From: JAHEKB01 sp049115575
GTDB lineage: Bacteria; Bacteroidota; Bacteroidia; NS11-12g; UBA9320
Length of the DNA stretch: 64,000 nucleotides
NCBI GenBank assembly: GCA_049115575.1
Contig: JAGDZU010000001.1
Location: 1-64,000, forward strand
Reading direction: 5' to 3'
The position numbers and the translations under genes were made by a program. This document shows, piece by piece, positions 18,532 through 26,252 of the stretch (positions are counted from its first letter, which is position 1; each line of letters starts with the position of its first letter). The notes under the pieces were generated by a model, which was not told the DNA's origin, did not search any database, and saw only the letters and a list, made by a program, of their open reading frames with translations.

Positions 18532-18572
18532 TTATTCTTTTACAAATATAGAATAAGTGATTATATTATTAC
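18532..18572. promoter_or_regulatory. Divergent promoter/operator region between repressor and Y-family polymerase
   Basis: On the minus strand TATATTTG (18543-18550) is an exact -7 box, 20 nt before the repressor ATG. It is framed by the inverted repeat TTATTC (18532-18537) and GAATAA (18551-18556). Beside it is an imperfect palindrome GTGATTATATTATTAC (18557-18572, 12 of 16 positions symmetric). Either could be the repressor's operator. No clear plus-strand -7 box for the polymerase is seen, so that promoter may differ. Confidence 0.4.
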
Positions 18573-18579
18573 CGAGAAG

Positions 18580-19893
18580 ATGGATAAAAAAATTATCAAA
18601 AGAGAAATAGAAAACGAGGAGCGAGATTTAGGGGGTGAGAAACAAGGAGCGGAGAATGAAGATTCCGGTCTTTGGACTCCGCTCCAACGCACCATAGTTC
18701 ATATGGACTTGGACACCTTTTATGTTTCTGTAGAGCGCTTATTAGATGATAGGCTGAACAATAAACCCATCTTGCTGGGAGGAACAGGAGATAGAGGAGT
18801 TGTTGCCTCTTGTAGCTATGAGGCCAGAACATTTGGTGTGCATTCGGGCATGTCTATGAAGATGGCCAGAGCACTATGCCCTGAGGGTATAGTTATTAGG
18901 GGAGAAGCAGGAGTATATAGCAAGTATTCCAAAACCATCACTGAAATTTTACGCGAAGAAGTGCCCGTGCTGGAGAAGTCTAGTATAGATGAATTCTACC
19001 TAGACCTCACCGGCATGGATCGCTTTTTTGGTTGCTACACGCTGGCGAGTCATTTGAGAAAGAAGGTGATTACCGAAACAGGCCTTCCTATTTCATTTGG
19101 AATGTCTGGAAATAAGACGGTGTCCAAAGTAGCCACAGGAGAAGCTAAACCCAATAATCAAATTCAGATAGATTATGGAGAAGAGCGCCCTTTTCTAGCT
19201 CCTCTCAAAGTGGGTAAAATCCCCATGGTAGGAAAGAAAATGTCCTTTTTGCTCAATCGCATGGGAGTGCAGCGAATCCACACACTTCAGGAAATGCCCA
19301 TTGAGCTCATGCAAAAGGCTTTTGGAAAGAATGGGGAGCAGGTTTGGAAGAAGGCTAATGGTATAGATAACAGTCCTGTTATTCCTTTTCACGAACGAAA
19401 ATCTATTAGTACGGAGAGAACCTTTGAAAAAGACACTATAGATGTTCACAAGCTGGGCTGTATGGTTATTGCCATGGTAGAACAGTTGGCTTATGACTTG
19501 AGAAGAGGAGGCAAGGTGAGTTCTTGTATAAGCCTGAAGGTTCGCTATTCAGATTTTCAGACGGTGAGCAAGCAAAAGCGCATTCCATATACTGCCTGTG
19601 ATCATATACTTATAGAGCACGCCAAGGAAATATTCAAGGCACTTTACAATCGCAGAGTTAGAGTAAGACTCATAGGGGTTCGGCTAAGTGATCTTGCTGG
19701 AGGAGGACATCAAATAGATCTGTTTCAAGACAACGATAAGGTGCTTAACCTTTATCAGGCTATGGATGCGGTAAAGAATCGCTATGGTCAGAACGCCGTG
19801 AGAAGGAGTATGGCTATGCAGATAAAAGGATTGGGAAGAGGGAATCCATTTAATGGAGAACCCAATGTAGTGCCGGCACATAGGAACCAGTGA
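18580..19893 (+). CDS. dinB: Y-family (error-prone, DinB-like) DNA polymerase
   Basis: A translesion polymerase of 437 residues from the ATG at 18580; an earlier in-frame ATG at 18517 would overlap the repressor's start and is unlikely. Catalytic acids are present: D43/D45 in VHMDLDTFYVSVE and D137/E138 in SSIDEFYLDLTG. The palm motif SYEARTFGVHSGM, the helix-hairpin-helix region (VGKIPMVGKKMSFLL) and the little-finger domain follow. A beta-clamp-binding peptide QIDLF lies at 378-382 with about 55 residues after it. Unlike ImuB, which has lost its active site, this enzyme should be active. The N-terminal 40 residues are a charged extension before the domain start. Confidence 0.92.
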   Translation: MDKKIIKREIENEERDLGGEKQGAENEDSGLWTPLQRTIVHMDLDTFYVSVERLLDDRLNNKPILLGGTGDRGVVASCSYEARTFGVHSGMSMKMARALCPEGIVIRGEAGVYSKYSKTITEILREEVPVLEKSSIDEFYLDLTGMDRFFGCYTLASHLRKKVITETGLPISFGMSGNKTVSKVATGEAKPNNQIQIDYGEERPFLAPLKVGKIPMVGKKMSFLLNRMGVQRIHTLQEMPIELMQKAFGKNGEQVWKKANGIDNSPVIPFHERKSISTERTFEKDTIDVHKLGCMVIAMVEQLAYDLRRGGKVSSCISLKVRYSDFQTVSKQKRIPYTACDHILIEHAKEIFKALYNRRVRVRLIGVRLSDLAGGGHQIDLFQDNDKVLNLYQAMDAVKNRYGQNAVRRSMAMQIKGLGRGNPFNGEPNVVPAHRNQ

Positions 19894-19911
19894 TTGATGG
19901 GGTTCGGAGCT

Positions 19912-20003
19912 CGATAGCTAATAATCAATGGTTAATTATTAGTGATTAATTGTTAATGGGGTATCTGGTTCCTACCTCGGTAGGCAAGCCGGTTTTCGGT
20001 TCC
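19912..20003 (+). repeat. 93-bp-class direct repeat, copy A
   Basis: First of two nearly identical units (about 96% identity, 3 substitutions and one 1-base indel) in the 367-bp gap between the two polymerase genes. Each unit has an AT-rich half with TTAATTATTAG and GATTAATTGTTAATGG, then a GC-richer half with the inverted repeat CCTACC-TC-GGTAGG. No reading frame of note lies in the gap. Between the copies (20004-20118) is unique sequence with a small hairpin GTTTT-CCGC-AAAAC. Confidence 0.9.
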
Positions 20004-20118
20004 ACGTTTTCCGCAAAACTGGGACTACGTCAACCCCTCCCCGGATTTCAAGATAATGCTACTGCTATAAACTATGAAGATGAAGAATAGGATAGTGAGC
20101 GAATAATGTTTAAAGGGA

Positions 20119-20211
20119 CGATAGCTAATTATCAATGGTTAATTATTAGAGATTAATTGTTAATGGGGTATCTGGTTCCTACCTCGGTAGGCAAGCCCGG
20201 TTTCCGGTTCC
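20119..20211 (+). repeat. 93-bp-class direct repeat, copy B
   Basis: Second copy of the unit at 19912-20003, in the same orientation, ending 49 bp before the DnaE start codon. It is followed by short GC-rich reiterations (CGGTTCCGGCTCTCGGTTTCC) and then by ACCATTAATAATTAAC, which partly reverse-complements the AT-rich half of the repeat, so the messenger could fold back here. Confidence 0.9.
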
Positions 20212-20260
20212 GGCTCTCGGTTTCCCACTAACCATTAATAATTAACAACTAACAACTAAA

Positions 20261-23218
20261 ATGTATTTAAACACACATACCTACTATAGCTTCAAATACG
20301 GAGTAATGAGCCCGAAGGAGCTTTTAGAAGAGGCCTTAGCGCATCAGTGTCGTTCACTGGCTTTAACAGATATCAATAGCACTTCGGGTTGTTTGTATTA
20401 CGCCAGGTATGCTCAGCAAATGGGTGTGAATGTAGTCATGGGCGTGGAGTTTAGAAAAGGAGATGAGTTGTATTATGTAGCCATAGCTCAAAGCAATGCA
20501 GGTTTTGAGCAAATCAACCGCACGCTCAGTGCAGTTTTGGCCAGGGAGCAAGAATTGAGCAGAGAAGCCCCAGAGTGGTCAGAAGTATTTGTGGTCTACC
20601 CCCTGAGTAATACTCCTAAGCGCAGCTTGGCCACCTATGAGTATGTTGGTATTAGTCCACCGGATTTATTTTCTCATCAGCTCAAAAAAGAGAAAAGGAC
20701 CAGTCAGTATGTGGCCTTGAATACAGTTAGTTTTAGAAGTAAAAAGGACTTCAATGCCCACAGGTTATTGCGGGCTATAGACAAGAACACTCTACTCAGC
20801 AAGCTTCAAACTCATGAGCAAGGAATGATAGCACAGAGTTTTCACCCATTGGAAAAGATGAATCATCTCTATAGAGGAGCGGAATACCTTTTAGATCAAG
20901 CTCAAAAACTACTTTCTCAATGCAGTTTAAATTTCTATTTCAATGATCCCGCGCATACTGAGAACAAGAAAGTATTTACTCAAAGTGCTCAGCTGGACTA
21001 TCACCTCTTGAGAACTCTGGCAGAAGATGGACTAAACTATCGCTTTGGAAAACGAGTGAGTAAGGAAGTAAAGCAGAGGCTGGAAAAGGAGTTAAAGGTG
21101 ATACGGGAATGCAACTTTGTGCCCTATTTTCTTATTAACCACTCCATAGTCAATTACGCTAGACAGAAAGGGTATTTCTATGTTGGCAGAGGCAGTGGAG
21201 CCAATAGTTTGGTAGCTTACCTGCTAAAAATCACCAATGTAGATCCCATAGAGTTGGATCTCTATTTCGAACGTTTTATTAACCCATCCAGAAAATCGCC
21301 ACCAGATTTTGATGTTGATTTTTCTTGGCGAGACAGAAACGATGTAACAGACTTCATCTTTAAAACTTTCCCTAACACCGCCTTGCTCGGCTCTTTCGTC
21401 ACCTTTCAACAGAGATCTGTGATAAGAGAGTTGGGCAAGGTTTTAGGTATTCCTTCAGATGAAATTAAGGTGATTCAGCGCTCGAGGAATTACGCAGAGC
21501 TAGATCATGTAGCTAAGCTATGCCTTATGTATAGTCACTATATACACGGTCTGCCCAACCACTTGAGTATACACTCCAGCGGCATAGTAATCACAGAGAA
21601 ACCTATCACTCATTTTTCAGCTACCAGCCTTCCACCCAAGGGCTTTCCAACCACACATTTTGATATGCATATAGCTGAAGATGCGGGGATTTATAAATAT
21701 GACATATTAGGGCAGAGGGGTTTAGGTAAAATAAAGGATGCTTTAGCCATTGTTCAGAAAAACCAGCCTGAAGCGGAACCTATAGACATAGATGATATAG
21801 CTCGATTCAAACATGATAAGAAGGTCAAGGATTTGCTGAGAACGGGTAGGGCAATAGGTTGTTTTTATGTGGAAAGCCCTGCTATGCGCGCTTTAATGAA
21901 AAAGCTGGAGGTAGATGACTACACGGGCTTGGTTGCAGCCAGTTCCATTATCAGACCGGGAGTGTCTCAAAGTGGTATGATGCAGGAATATATTAAAAGG
22001 CATAGAGACCCAAACTTGAGGGCGGCTATTCATCCCGTATTGGGCCAAATACTGCAGGAGACCTATGGGATTATGGTCTATCAAGAGGATGTGCTAAAGG
22101 TGGCTCACTATTTTGCTGGTCTCAGCCTGGAAGAATCAGATAAATTAAGACGGGGGATGAGCTGGAAGTTTCGGGAACGACCTGAGTTTATGGAGGTGAA
22201 AACACGCTTTTTTGAGAATTGTAAGGAGAAGGGCTACGAGCATAAACTCACCACGGAAATTTGGAGACAAATAGAGTCTTTTGCCAATTATGCTTTTGCA
22301 AAGGGGCATTCTGCGAGCTATGCAGTGGAAAGTTATCAAAGTCTTTTCTTAAAGGCCTACTACCCTTTGGAGTATATGGTTGCCACCATCAATAATTTTG
22401 GAGGGTTCTATCATACAGAACACTACATACAGGAGGCGCGTTTGCACGGAGGACTTATAGAAGCTCCTTGTGTAAATAGATCCAATAATATCAGCATTAT
22501 AAGAGGTAAAACCATTTGGTTGGGCTTTCAGCATGTAAAAAGCCTGGAGGTAAATGTGGTTAGGGCCATATTGGAGGAACGCCAACGCGCTGGTCAGTAC
22601 AAAAGTTTGGAAGATTTGACTCAAAGAGTAGCAGTTAGCTTGGAGATGGCAACCATACTGATTAGAGCTAATGCACTGCGTTTTACCAATAAGAGCAAGG
22701 GAAGTTTGTTGTGGCAAGCCCACTTTCTTCTAAGCGATAAACCTAATAGCAATGCGGTACCCGAGTTATTCAAAAATCAACACATCAAAAAGCTTAAAAT
22801 TCCACATCTGGAAACTGTTGCATACGAAGATGCTTATGATGAGTTGGAATACTTGGGTTTTCCGCTTTGTTCCCCCTTTGAACTAATTGATCAAGCTCAT
22901 TTCGAGGGAACTATTGACCAGCGAGAATTCTCTTCTTTTTTGGGTAAAAGGGTGAGTTTGGTGGCCTATTTGGTTCACGTAAAACGAACTAAAACTAAGG
23001 GTAGGGTAGAACAGGAAATGAGTTTTGGAACCTTTATGGACCGCTCGGGGAACTTCCTGGATTCGGTGCACTTTCCTTTGAGTTTACGCAAATACAGATT
23101 CAAGGGTAAGGGTTGTTATCTGCTCAAAGGAAAGGTAAGTTCAGACTACGGACATATGAGCTTGGAGACAGATTTCATGGAGAAACTTCCCTATGAAAAA
23201 CTGGTACAAGAACCTTAA
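20261..23218 (+). CDS. ImuC/DnaE2-like error-prone DNA polymerase III alpha subunit
   Basis: A C-family polymerase of 985 residues, shorter than replicative DnaE (about 1150 or more) and close to the damage-inducible ImuC/DnaE2 type. The N-terminal PHP domain is degenerate: NTHTYYSF in place of HxH, and ALTDIN in place of ALTDH, so phosphoesterase activity is unlikely. The palm is intact (GRGSGANSLVAYLL, PPDFDVDF with D351 and D353, KYDILGQRGLGKI), as are the finger region (GIMVYQEDV, FAKGHSASYA) and a C-terminal OB-like part (about 880-975). The replicative tau-binding tail is missing. Placed after a Y-family polymerase and an S24 repressor, it most likely extends past lesions during mutagenic repair rather than copying the chromosome. 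Confidence 0.9.
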   Translation: MYLNTHTYYSFKYGVMSPKELLEEALAHQCRSLALTDINSTSGCLYYARYAQQMGVNVVMGVEFRKGDELYYVAIAQSNAGFEQINRTLSAVLAREQELSREAPEWSEVFVVYPLSNTPKRSLATYEYVGISPPDLFSHQLKKEKRTSQYVALNTVSFRSKKDFNAHRLLRAIDKNTLLSKLQTHEQGMIAQSFHPLEKMNHLYRGAEYLLDQAQKLLSQCSLNFYFNDPAHTENKKVFTQSAQLDYHLLRTLAEDGLNYRFGKRVSKEVKQRLEKELKVIRECNFVPYFLINHSIVNYARQKGYFYVGRGSGANSLVAYLLKITNVDPIELDLYFERFINPSRKSPPDFDVDFSWRDRNDVTDFIFKTFPNTALLGSFVTFQQRSVIRELGKVLGIPSDEIKVIQRSRNYAELDHVAKLCLMYSHYIHGLPNHLSIHSSGIVITEKPITHFSATSLPPKGFPTTHFDMHIAEDAGIYKYDILGQRGLGKIKDALAIVQKNQPEAEPIDIDDIARFKHDKKVKDLLRTGRAIGCFYVESPAMRALMKKLEVDDYTGLVAASSIIRPGVSQSGMMQEYIKRHRDPNLRAAIHPVLGQILQETYGIMVYQEDVLKVAHYFAGLSLEESDKLRRGMSWKFRERPEFMEVKTRFFENCKEKGYEHKLTTEIWRQIESFANYAFAKGHSASYAVESYQSLFLKAYYPLEYMVATINNFGGFYHTEHYIQEARLHGGLIEAPCVNRSNNISIIRGKTIWLGFQHVKSLEVNVVRAILEERQRAGQYKSLEDLTQRVAVSLEMATILIRANALRFTNKSKGSLLWQAHFLLSDKPNSNAVPELFKNQHIKKLKIPHLETVAYEDAYDELEYLGFPLCSPFELIDQAHFEGTIDQREFSSFLGKRVSLVAYLVHVKRTKTKGRVEQEMSFGTFMDRSGNFLDSVHFPLSLRKYRFKGKGCYLLKGKVSSDYGHMSLETDFMEKLPYEKLVQEP

Positions 23219-23221
23219 ATC

Positions 23222-23623
23222 TCAATTGAAATAGACATGAAAAGCATTGAAAGAATCCTCCAGTTTTTCAATAATTTCATTAGCACTCTCAAGGTTTTCA
23301 GCATCTGCTAATTGATCTATAAGTCCAATATGAGGGTGAAGCCATTTGTGGAGCTCATCATGGCTTTTGCCTTTCATAGTACAACTCTTTATCAGTCTTT
23401 TGTTTTGCTGCTTAAGATTGTTGGCTAAAGTTTTGTAGTCTTCATTTCCAGATGAAACATAGTCCTTGAAAATTTGATGTGCTTCTTGGATATGAGGTGT
23501 CATTTCAGAGTTGATGACCCATTTTTCACCATCATTGAGATCTATTCCCAAATGATCATGGTTGTGATTGGTATTACAGGCCATTATCATGGCAGCCGTT
23601 AGAAGAGTGATAAAAGTTTTCAT
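23222..23623 (-). CDS. Small His-rich lipoprotein of unknown function
   Basis: A 133-residue protein with a lipoprotein signal (hydrophobic residues 4-15, then IMAC with the Cys at 16), followed by a metal-like NHNHDH stretch. The rest is predicted helical with SCTMKGKSHDELHKWLHPH, whose Cys and His spacing suggests metal or haem contact. The function is not recognised. It is the last gene of a long minus-strand run and converges on the DnaE gene with a 3-bp gap, with no terminator visible between them. Confidence 0.75.
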   Translation of the reverse strand: MKTFITLLTAAMIMACNTNHNHDHLGIDLNDGEKWVINSEMTPHIQEAHQIFKDYVSSGNEDYKTLANNLKQQNKRLIKSCTMKGKSHDELHKWLHPHIGLIDQLADAENLESANEIIEKLEDSFNAFHVYFN

Positions 23624-23642
23624 TTGTATGGTGTAAAACTAG

Positions 23643-23966
23643 CTATTTTGGTTCTAGTGACATTACATAATCATAGCTTTCATTTAAATATTCTGCAAGA
23701 AGATCTAAATCAGCGAGCATGCTATCAGGAATGAGTACATAACCTCTCATCGTAGCACCATAAGAGATAAAATTGGTGGTATCAAACTCCTTTAAATACT
23801 GTTTTTGCTTGTCACTGGAGAATCGAATACCTAGTTCACTAGCTTTGTTCAATAGAGAGAACATATAGCCATTAGCCGAAGTATATGGCATGGTTTTACC
23901 TTTTCTCTCAAAACGTGGGCAGCGGCCCACTAGGTCATCGTAAATTTTTAATTTTTCTTGGTACAT
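23643..23966 (-). CDS. Small conserved-looking protein of unknown function
   Basis: A 107-residue soluble protein without signal peptide or membrane segment. Features are FERKGKTMPYTSANGYMFSLL, a basic run RFSSDKQKQYLKEF, and FISYGATMRGYVLIPDSML, giving an alpha/beta fold that faintly recalls TfoX-N/Sxy-like domains, though I cannot confirm this. It lies 4 bp before the start region of the lipoprotein gene's neighbour and 4 bp after a methyltransferase gene, so it belongs to the same transcript. No function is proposed. Confidence 0.65.
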   Translation of the reverse strand: MYQEKLKIYDDLVGRCPRFERKGKTMPYTSANGYMFSLLNKASELGIRFSSDKQKQYLKEFDTTNFISYGATMRGYVLIPDSMLADLDLLAEYLNESYDYVMSLEPK

Positions 23967-23970
23967 CAGC

Positions 23971-24540
23971 TTATTTTTTTCTTGCGATTAAAACTAGTGA
24001 ATCATTGGGTTCAAACTCTTGATATTCTTCTAGTAGAAGGATATCGAAATTGACGCCAAAGTAATCTGTTAAGCTGGATTTGCTGTGATACTTCACATAA
24101 AGACCTTTGAAGAATTCTGAACCTTCGCCTTTCCAAAATGAATGGCATATGATTCCTTTTGAATCTAAGATATCACATTGTCTTTCAATAGATTTAAGCA
24201 ATTCATCATTGTTCAGGTGATGTAAGACCTTGTTGGAATAAATGCCATCAAAGCTTTCTTCAGATTCTAAAGTAACGGCATCCATCATCAAAAACTGACC
24301 ATCAGGAAATTTAATGTTCAATCGCTTTATGAATTCATTTGAGTAATCTGAGCCTGTGGTAATGAAGTTTTGACTTAGAATTCTCCAGTCCGATCCAGGA
24401 CCTGAACCAATTTCAAGGAGTTTGGATTTATCAGGGAGGAATTGCTTCAGCTTTTCTATTAGCTTTAGACTATCAATCCCTTTTGATAATTTAATGTATT
24501 CATCAACGGTTTCTTTGGTCTTGTAGTAATGAGATTTCAT
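23971..24540 (-). CDS. Class I SAM-dependent methyltransferase
   Basis: A 189-residue cytoplasmic enzyme with the Rossmann-type SAM-binding motif I LLEIGSGPGSDWRIL near 38-52, an acidic motif II (TTGSDYSNEFI) and post-motif DGIYSNKVLHHL, the pattern of small-molecule methyltransferases. The substrate is unknown. It starts 3 bp after the stop of the YfiT-like gene, within an unbroken minus-strand series of small enzymes. Confidence 0.82.
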   Translation of the reverse strand: MKSHYYKTKETVDEYIKLSKGIDSLKLIEKLKQFLPDKSKLLEIGSGPGSDWRILSQNFITTGSDYSNEFIKRLNIKFPDGQFLMMDAVTLESEESFDGIYSNKVLHHLNNDELLKSIERQCDILDSKGIICHSFWKGEGSEFFKGLYVKYHSKSSLTDYFGVNFDILLLEEYQEFEPNDSLVLIARKK

Positions 24541-24542
24541 TC

Positions 24543-25100
24543 TCAGTTATACTTTCCTTTGAACTCAATGGCATTTTTAATATGCGCCAAATGATGATTG
24601 CTGTGCCATGCATAGAGCCCAATAGTTTCTTCAACAGTTAGGGTTCTTCCATGTTCAGGATGCATATATTCTCTTTTAAGTTGTTCGTCAGAAAGGTTTC
24701 TTAGAAGAATACCGAGTTTTTCATGCAGCCCAACAAGAATTGAGATAGAGGCATCTATCTCGTCTACCTGAGAGTCTGGTAAATTGGCCCATTTTGCTTC
24801 CATATAAGTCTTTATAGTAGGAGTATCTTCTGTTAAGGCCAGTTTAAATCTCATCATACTATTTAAGTGACTGTCTGCACAATGGTGTACCACTTGTTTT
24901 ATATTCCACCCATCTGGCCTGTACTTCCAATTGAGTTCTGTAGATGATAAATTCTCAGTAGATGCTATTACATGCGCTGGAAAGTCTTCCAAAACACTAA
25001 TCCATTCTTGAATTTGATCCTTATTAGGCAATTTCACTGCTTGGTACCTGCCTACAGGAAATCTTAAATCTTCTAGTTCCATTTGCTTAGTATTAGTCAT
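24543..25100 (-). CDS. YfiT-like metal-dependent enzyme of the DinB fold (possible bacillithiol transferase)
   Basis: A 185-residue four-helix protein of the DinB/YfiT superfamily. It has the family opening DLRFPVGRYQAVKLPN and the three-histidine metal site (first His in VVHHCADSH, the others in YAWHSNHHLAHI). Close relatives include YfiT and BstA, nickel- or zinc-dependent enzymes thought to transfer bacillithiol or other thiols (family knowledge). The ATG at 25100 is preferred to 25133, which would extend 41 bp into the DUF1059 gene; the chosen start overlaps it by 8 bp. A bacilliredoxin at 42177 fits a bacillithiol-using cell. The DinB fold here has nothing to do with the polymerase called DinB. 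Confidence 0.85.
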   Translation of the reverse strand: MTNTKQMELEDLRFPVGRYQAVKLPNKDQIQEWISVLEDFPAHVIASTENLSSTELNWKYRPDGWNIKQVVHHCADSHLNSMMRFKLALTEDTPTIKTYMEAKWANLPDSQVDEIDASISILVGLHEKLGILLRNLSDEQLKREYMHPEHGRTLTVEETIGLYAWHSNHHLAHIKNAIEFKGKYN

Positions 25101-25329
25101 TGGGTAAATCGTTAAATTCTTTCCTTTTGCCATTAAACCAGTCTGTCATTTTTTCGGGAGAACTCATGAGTTCGCTCATGGATTGCATGGCTTTTAAATG
25201 AGCCTGGTCGCCATTTTTAAACATTTGCATTCCGTGCTGTTTGCTCATTTCTGCCATTTCTTCAAAAGTGTCTGCTTGAAATACCATATCGCAAGCTCCA
25301 CCTAATTGTTTGCATGTCATTGATTTCAT
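25093..25329 (-). CDS. DUF1059 family small protein
   Basis: A 78-residue protein matching DUF1059 along its whole length: MTCKQLGGACDMVF with two cysteines, FQADTFEEMAEMSKQHGMQMF, and the closing FNGKRKEFNDLP. The conserved Cys-x(6)-Cys pair and His suggest metal binding, but no function is established for the family. Its end overlaps the start of the YfiT-like gene by 8 bp, so the two are translated together. Confidence 0.85.
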   Translation of the reverse strand: MKSMTCKQLGGACDMVFQADTFEEMAEMSKQHGMQMFKNGDQAHLKAMQSMSELMSSPEKMTDWFNGKRKEFNDLPND

Positions 25330-25352
25330 AGGAACTTTAAATTTATGTGTTT

Positions 25353-25850
25353 TTAAGGAATAGTTAATATTTCCTCTTCCAATCCTTCTTTTGTTAAACC
25401 CAATTGTTCAATGCTGAACAAATGAGCGTAATCCACATTTAAGCTGTGTATCAATAAGATTTTACTGCTATACGGAGTAAAGGCGACATGTTTACCAGTT
25501 TTATCCCAATAAGATGGTGCAAAGCCCTTGAGCATACTTGTCATTGATTTTCGCAAAGCTGGAAAACGTTGAAGTTCATTTTCCATATTGAGGTTCAAAT
25601 AATGATTGGAACTTCTATCAGCAGGAGGATCATAAGTCTTGATTGTTGGAGATTCTTCCAGTTCAAATTGCTTAAACCTATTTATCAATATTTCCTGTGC
25701 GTCAACAAGATGACAAACCTGCTCATGAATGCTCCATTTGTTGTTTACTCTTTGAACTTTATAGAGCTCTTGAGGAATAGATTCCAATAAGGTATTAAGG
25801 ATAACCGGAGTACACTCCAAACAGTTTATGATGTGATCAATATCTGCCAT
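25353..25850 (-). CDS. DinB-superfamily protein (four-helix, three-His metal site)
   Basis: A 165-residue protein of the DinB_2 type. Helix 2 carries WSIHEQVCHLVDAQEIL and the last helix IHSLNVDYAHLFSIEQL, giving the usual three histidines. It is likely a thiol- or small-molecule transferase like its neighbour at 24543. The middle of this protein (EESPTIKTYDPPADRSS) and the same place in the neighbour (EDTPTIKTYMEAKWANL) share TPTIKTY-type sequence, so the two are related paralogues. An exact promoter box lies 7 nt before the ATG. Confidence 0.8.
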   Translation of the reverse strand: MADIDHIINCLECTPVILNTLLESIPQELYKVQRVNNKWSIHEQVCHLVDAQEILINRFKQFELEESPTIKTYDPPADRSSNHYLNLNMENELQRFPALRKSMTSMLKGFAPSYWDKTGKHVAFTPYSSKILLIHSLNVDYAHLFSIEQLGLTKEGLEEEILTIP

Positions 25851-25857
25851 GTATTTC

Positions 25858-25865
25858 CAAATTTA
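25858..25865 (-). promoter_or_regulatory. TAnnTTTG promoter box before the DinB-superfamily gene
   Basis: TAAATTTG on the minus strand ends 7 nt before the ATG at 25850 and overlaps the stop codon of the upstream gene. The transcript would have almost no leader. Confidence 0.45.
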
Positions 25866-26249
25866 TTTTTTTGAAAAAAATTCATTCATGGGTAGAAAAT
25901 AGTTGTCTTCCCAGCCTTGAATATATTGCTCGCCATGTTCTGGAACATTGGTGTGAATTAAAGTTAATTCTGTTTCACCATTGTGGTCTTCAAGTATAAT
26001 CTCGAGTTGAGAGTCTTCTTCTTCCACATGAAATTCTGACGTCCTCCAGCTTTGCACTATTCTCTCATTGGTTTGAAGTAATATGTTCCTTCCCTCTATG
26101 TAGCCATCCCATGCAGTATAAGATTCACCTACATTGCTCGAAATTTGAGCTAGACCGCCGGTCATTTTGCTGTGTTTATCACTACTCAGCCAGGCTTCAT
26201 ATACATCTTTTGGGCTGGCGTTTATATGTGCTTTGATTGTAAATTCCAT
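25863..26249 (-). CDS. SRPBCC/AHSA1-like ligand-binding protein
   Basis: A 128-residue single-domain protein of the START/Bet v 1 fold, AHSA1 (activator of Hsp90 ATPase) type: FTIKAHINASPKDVYEAWLSSDKHSKMTGG at the start, SYTAWDGYIEGRNI in the middle, and the closing long helix GWEDNYFLPMNEFF. Such small proteins bind hydrophobic ligands; the partner is unknown. It lies 3 bp after the methyltransferase gene upstream. Confidence 0.85.
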   Translation of the reverse strand: MEFTIKAHINASPKDVYEAWLSSDKHSKMTGGLAQISSNVGESYTAWDGYIEGRNILLQTNERIVQSWRTSEFHVEEEDSQLEIILEDHNGETELTLIHTNVPEHGEQYIQGWEDNYFLPMNEFFSKK

Positions 26250-26252
26250 ATG

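Noticed and set aside
19912..20211. CRISPR array
   Set aside because: Only two units of 93 bp with one 115-bp spacer and no cas genes; too long and too few.
24543..25850. DNA-damage role for the two DinB-fold proteins
   Set aside because: The DinB/YfiT fold shares only a name with DNA polymerase IV; the three-His metal site points to a small-molecule enzyme.
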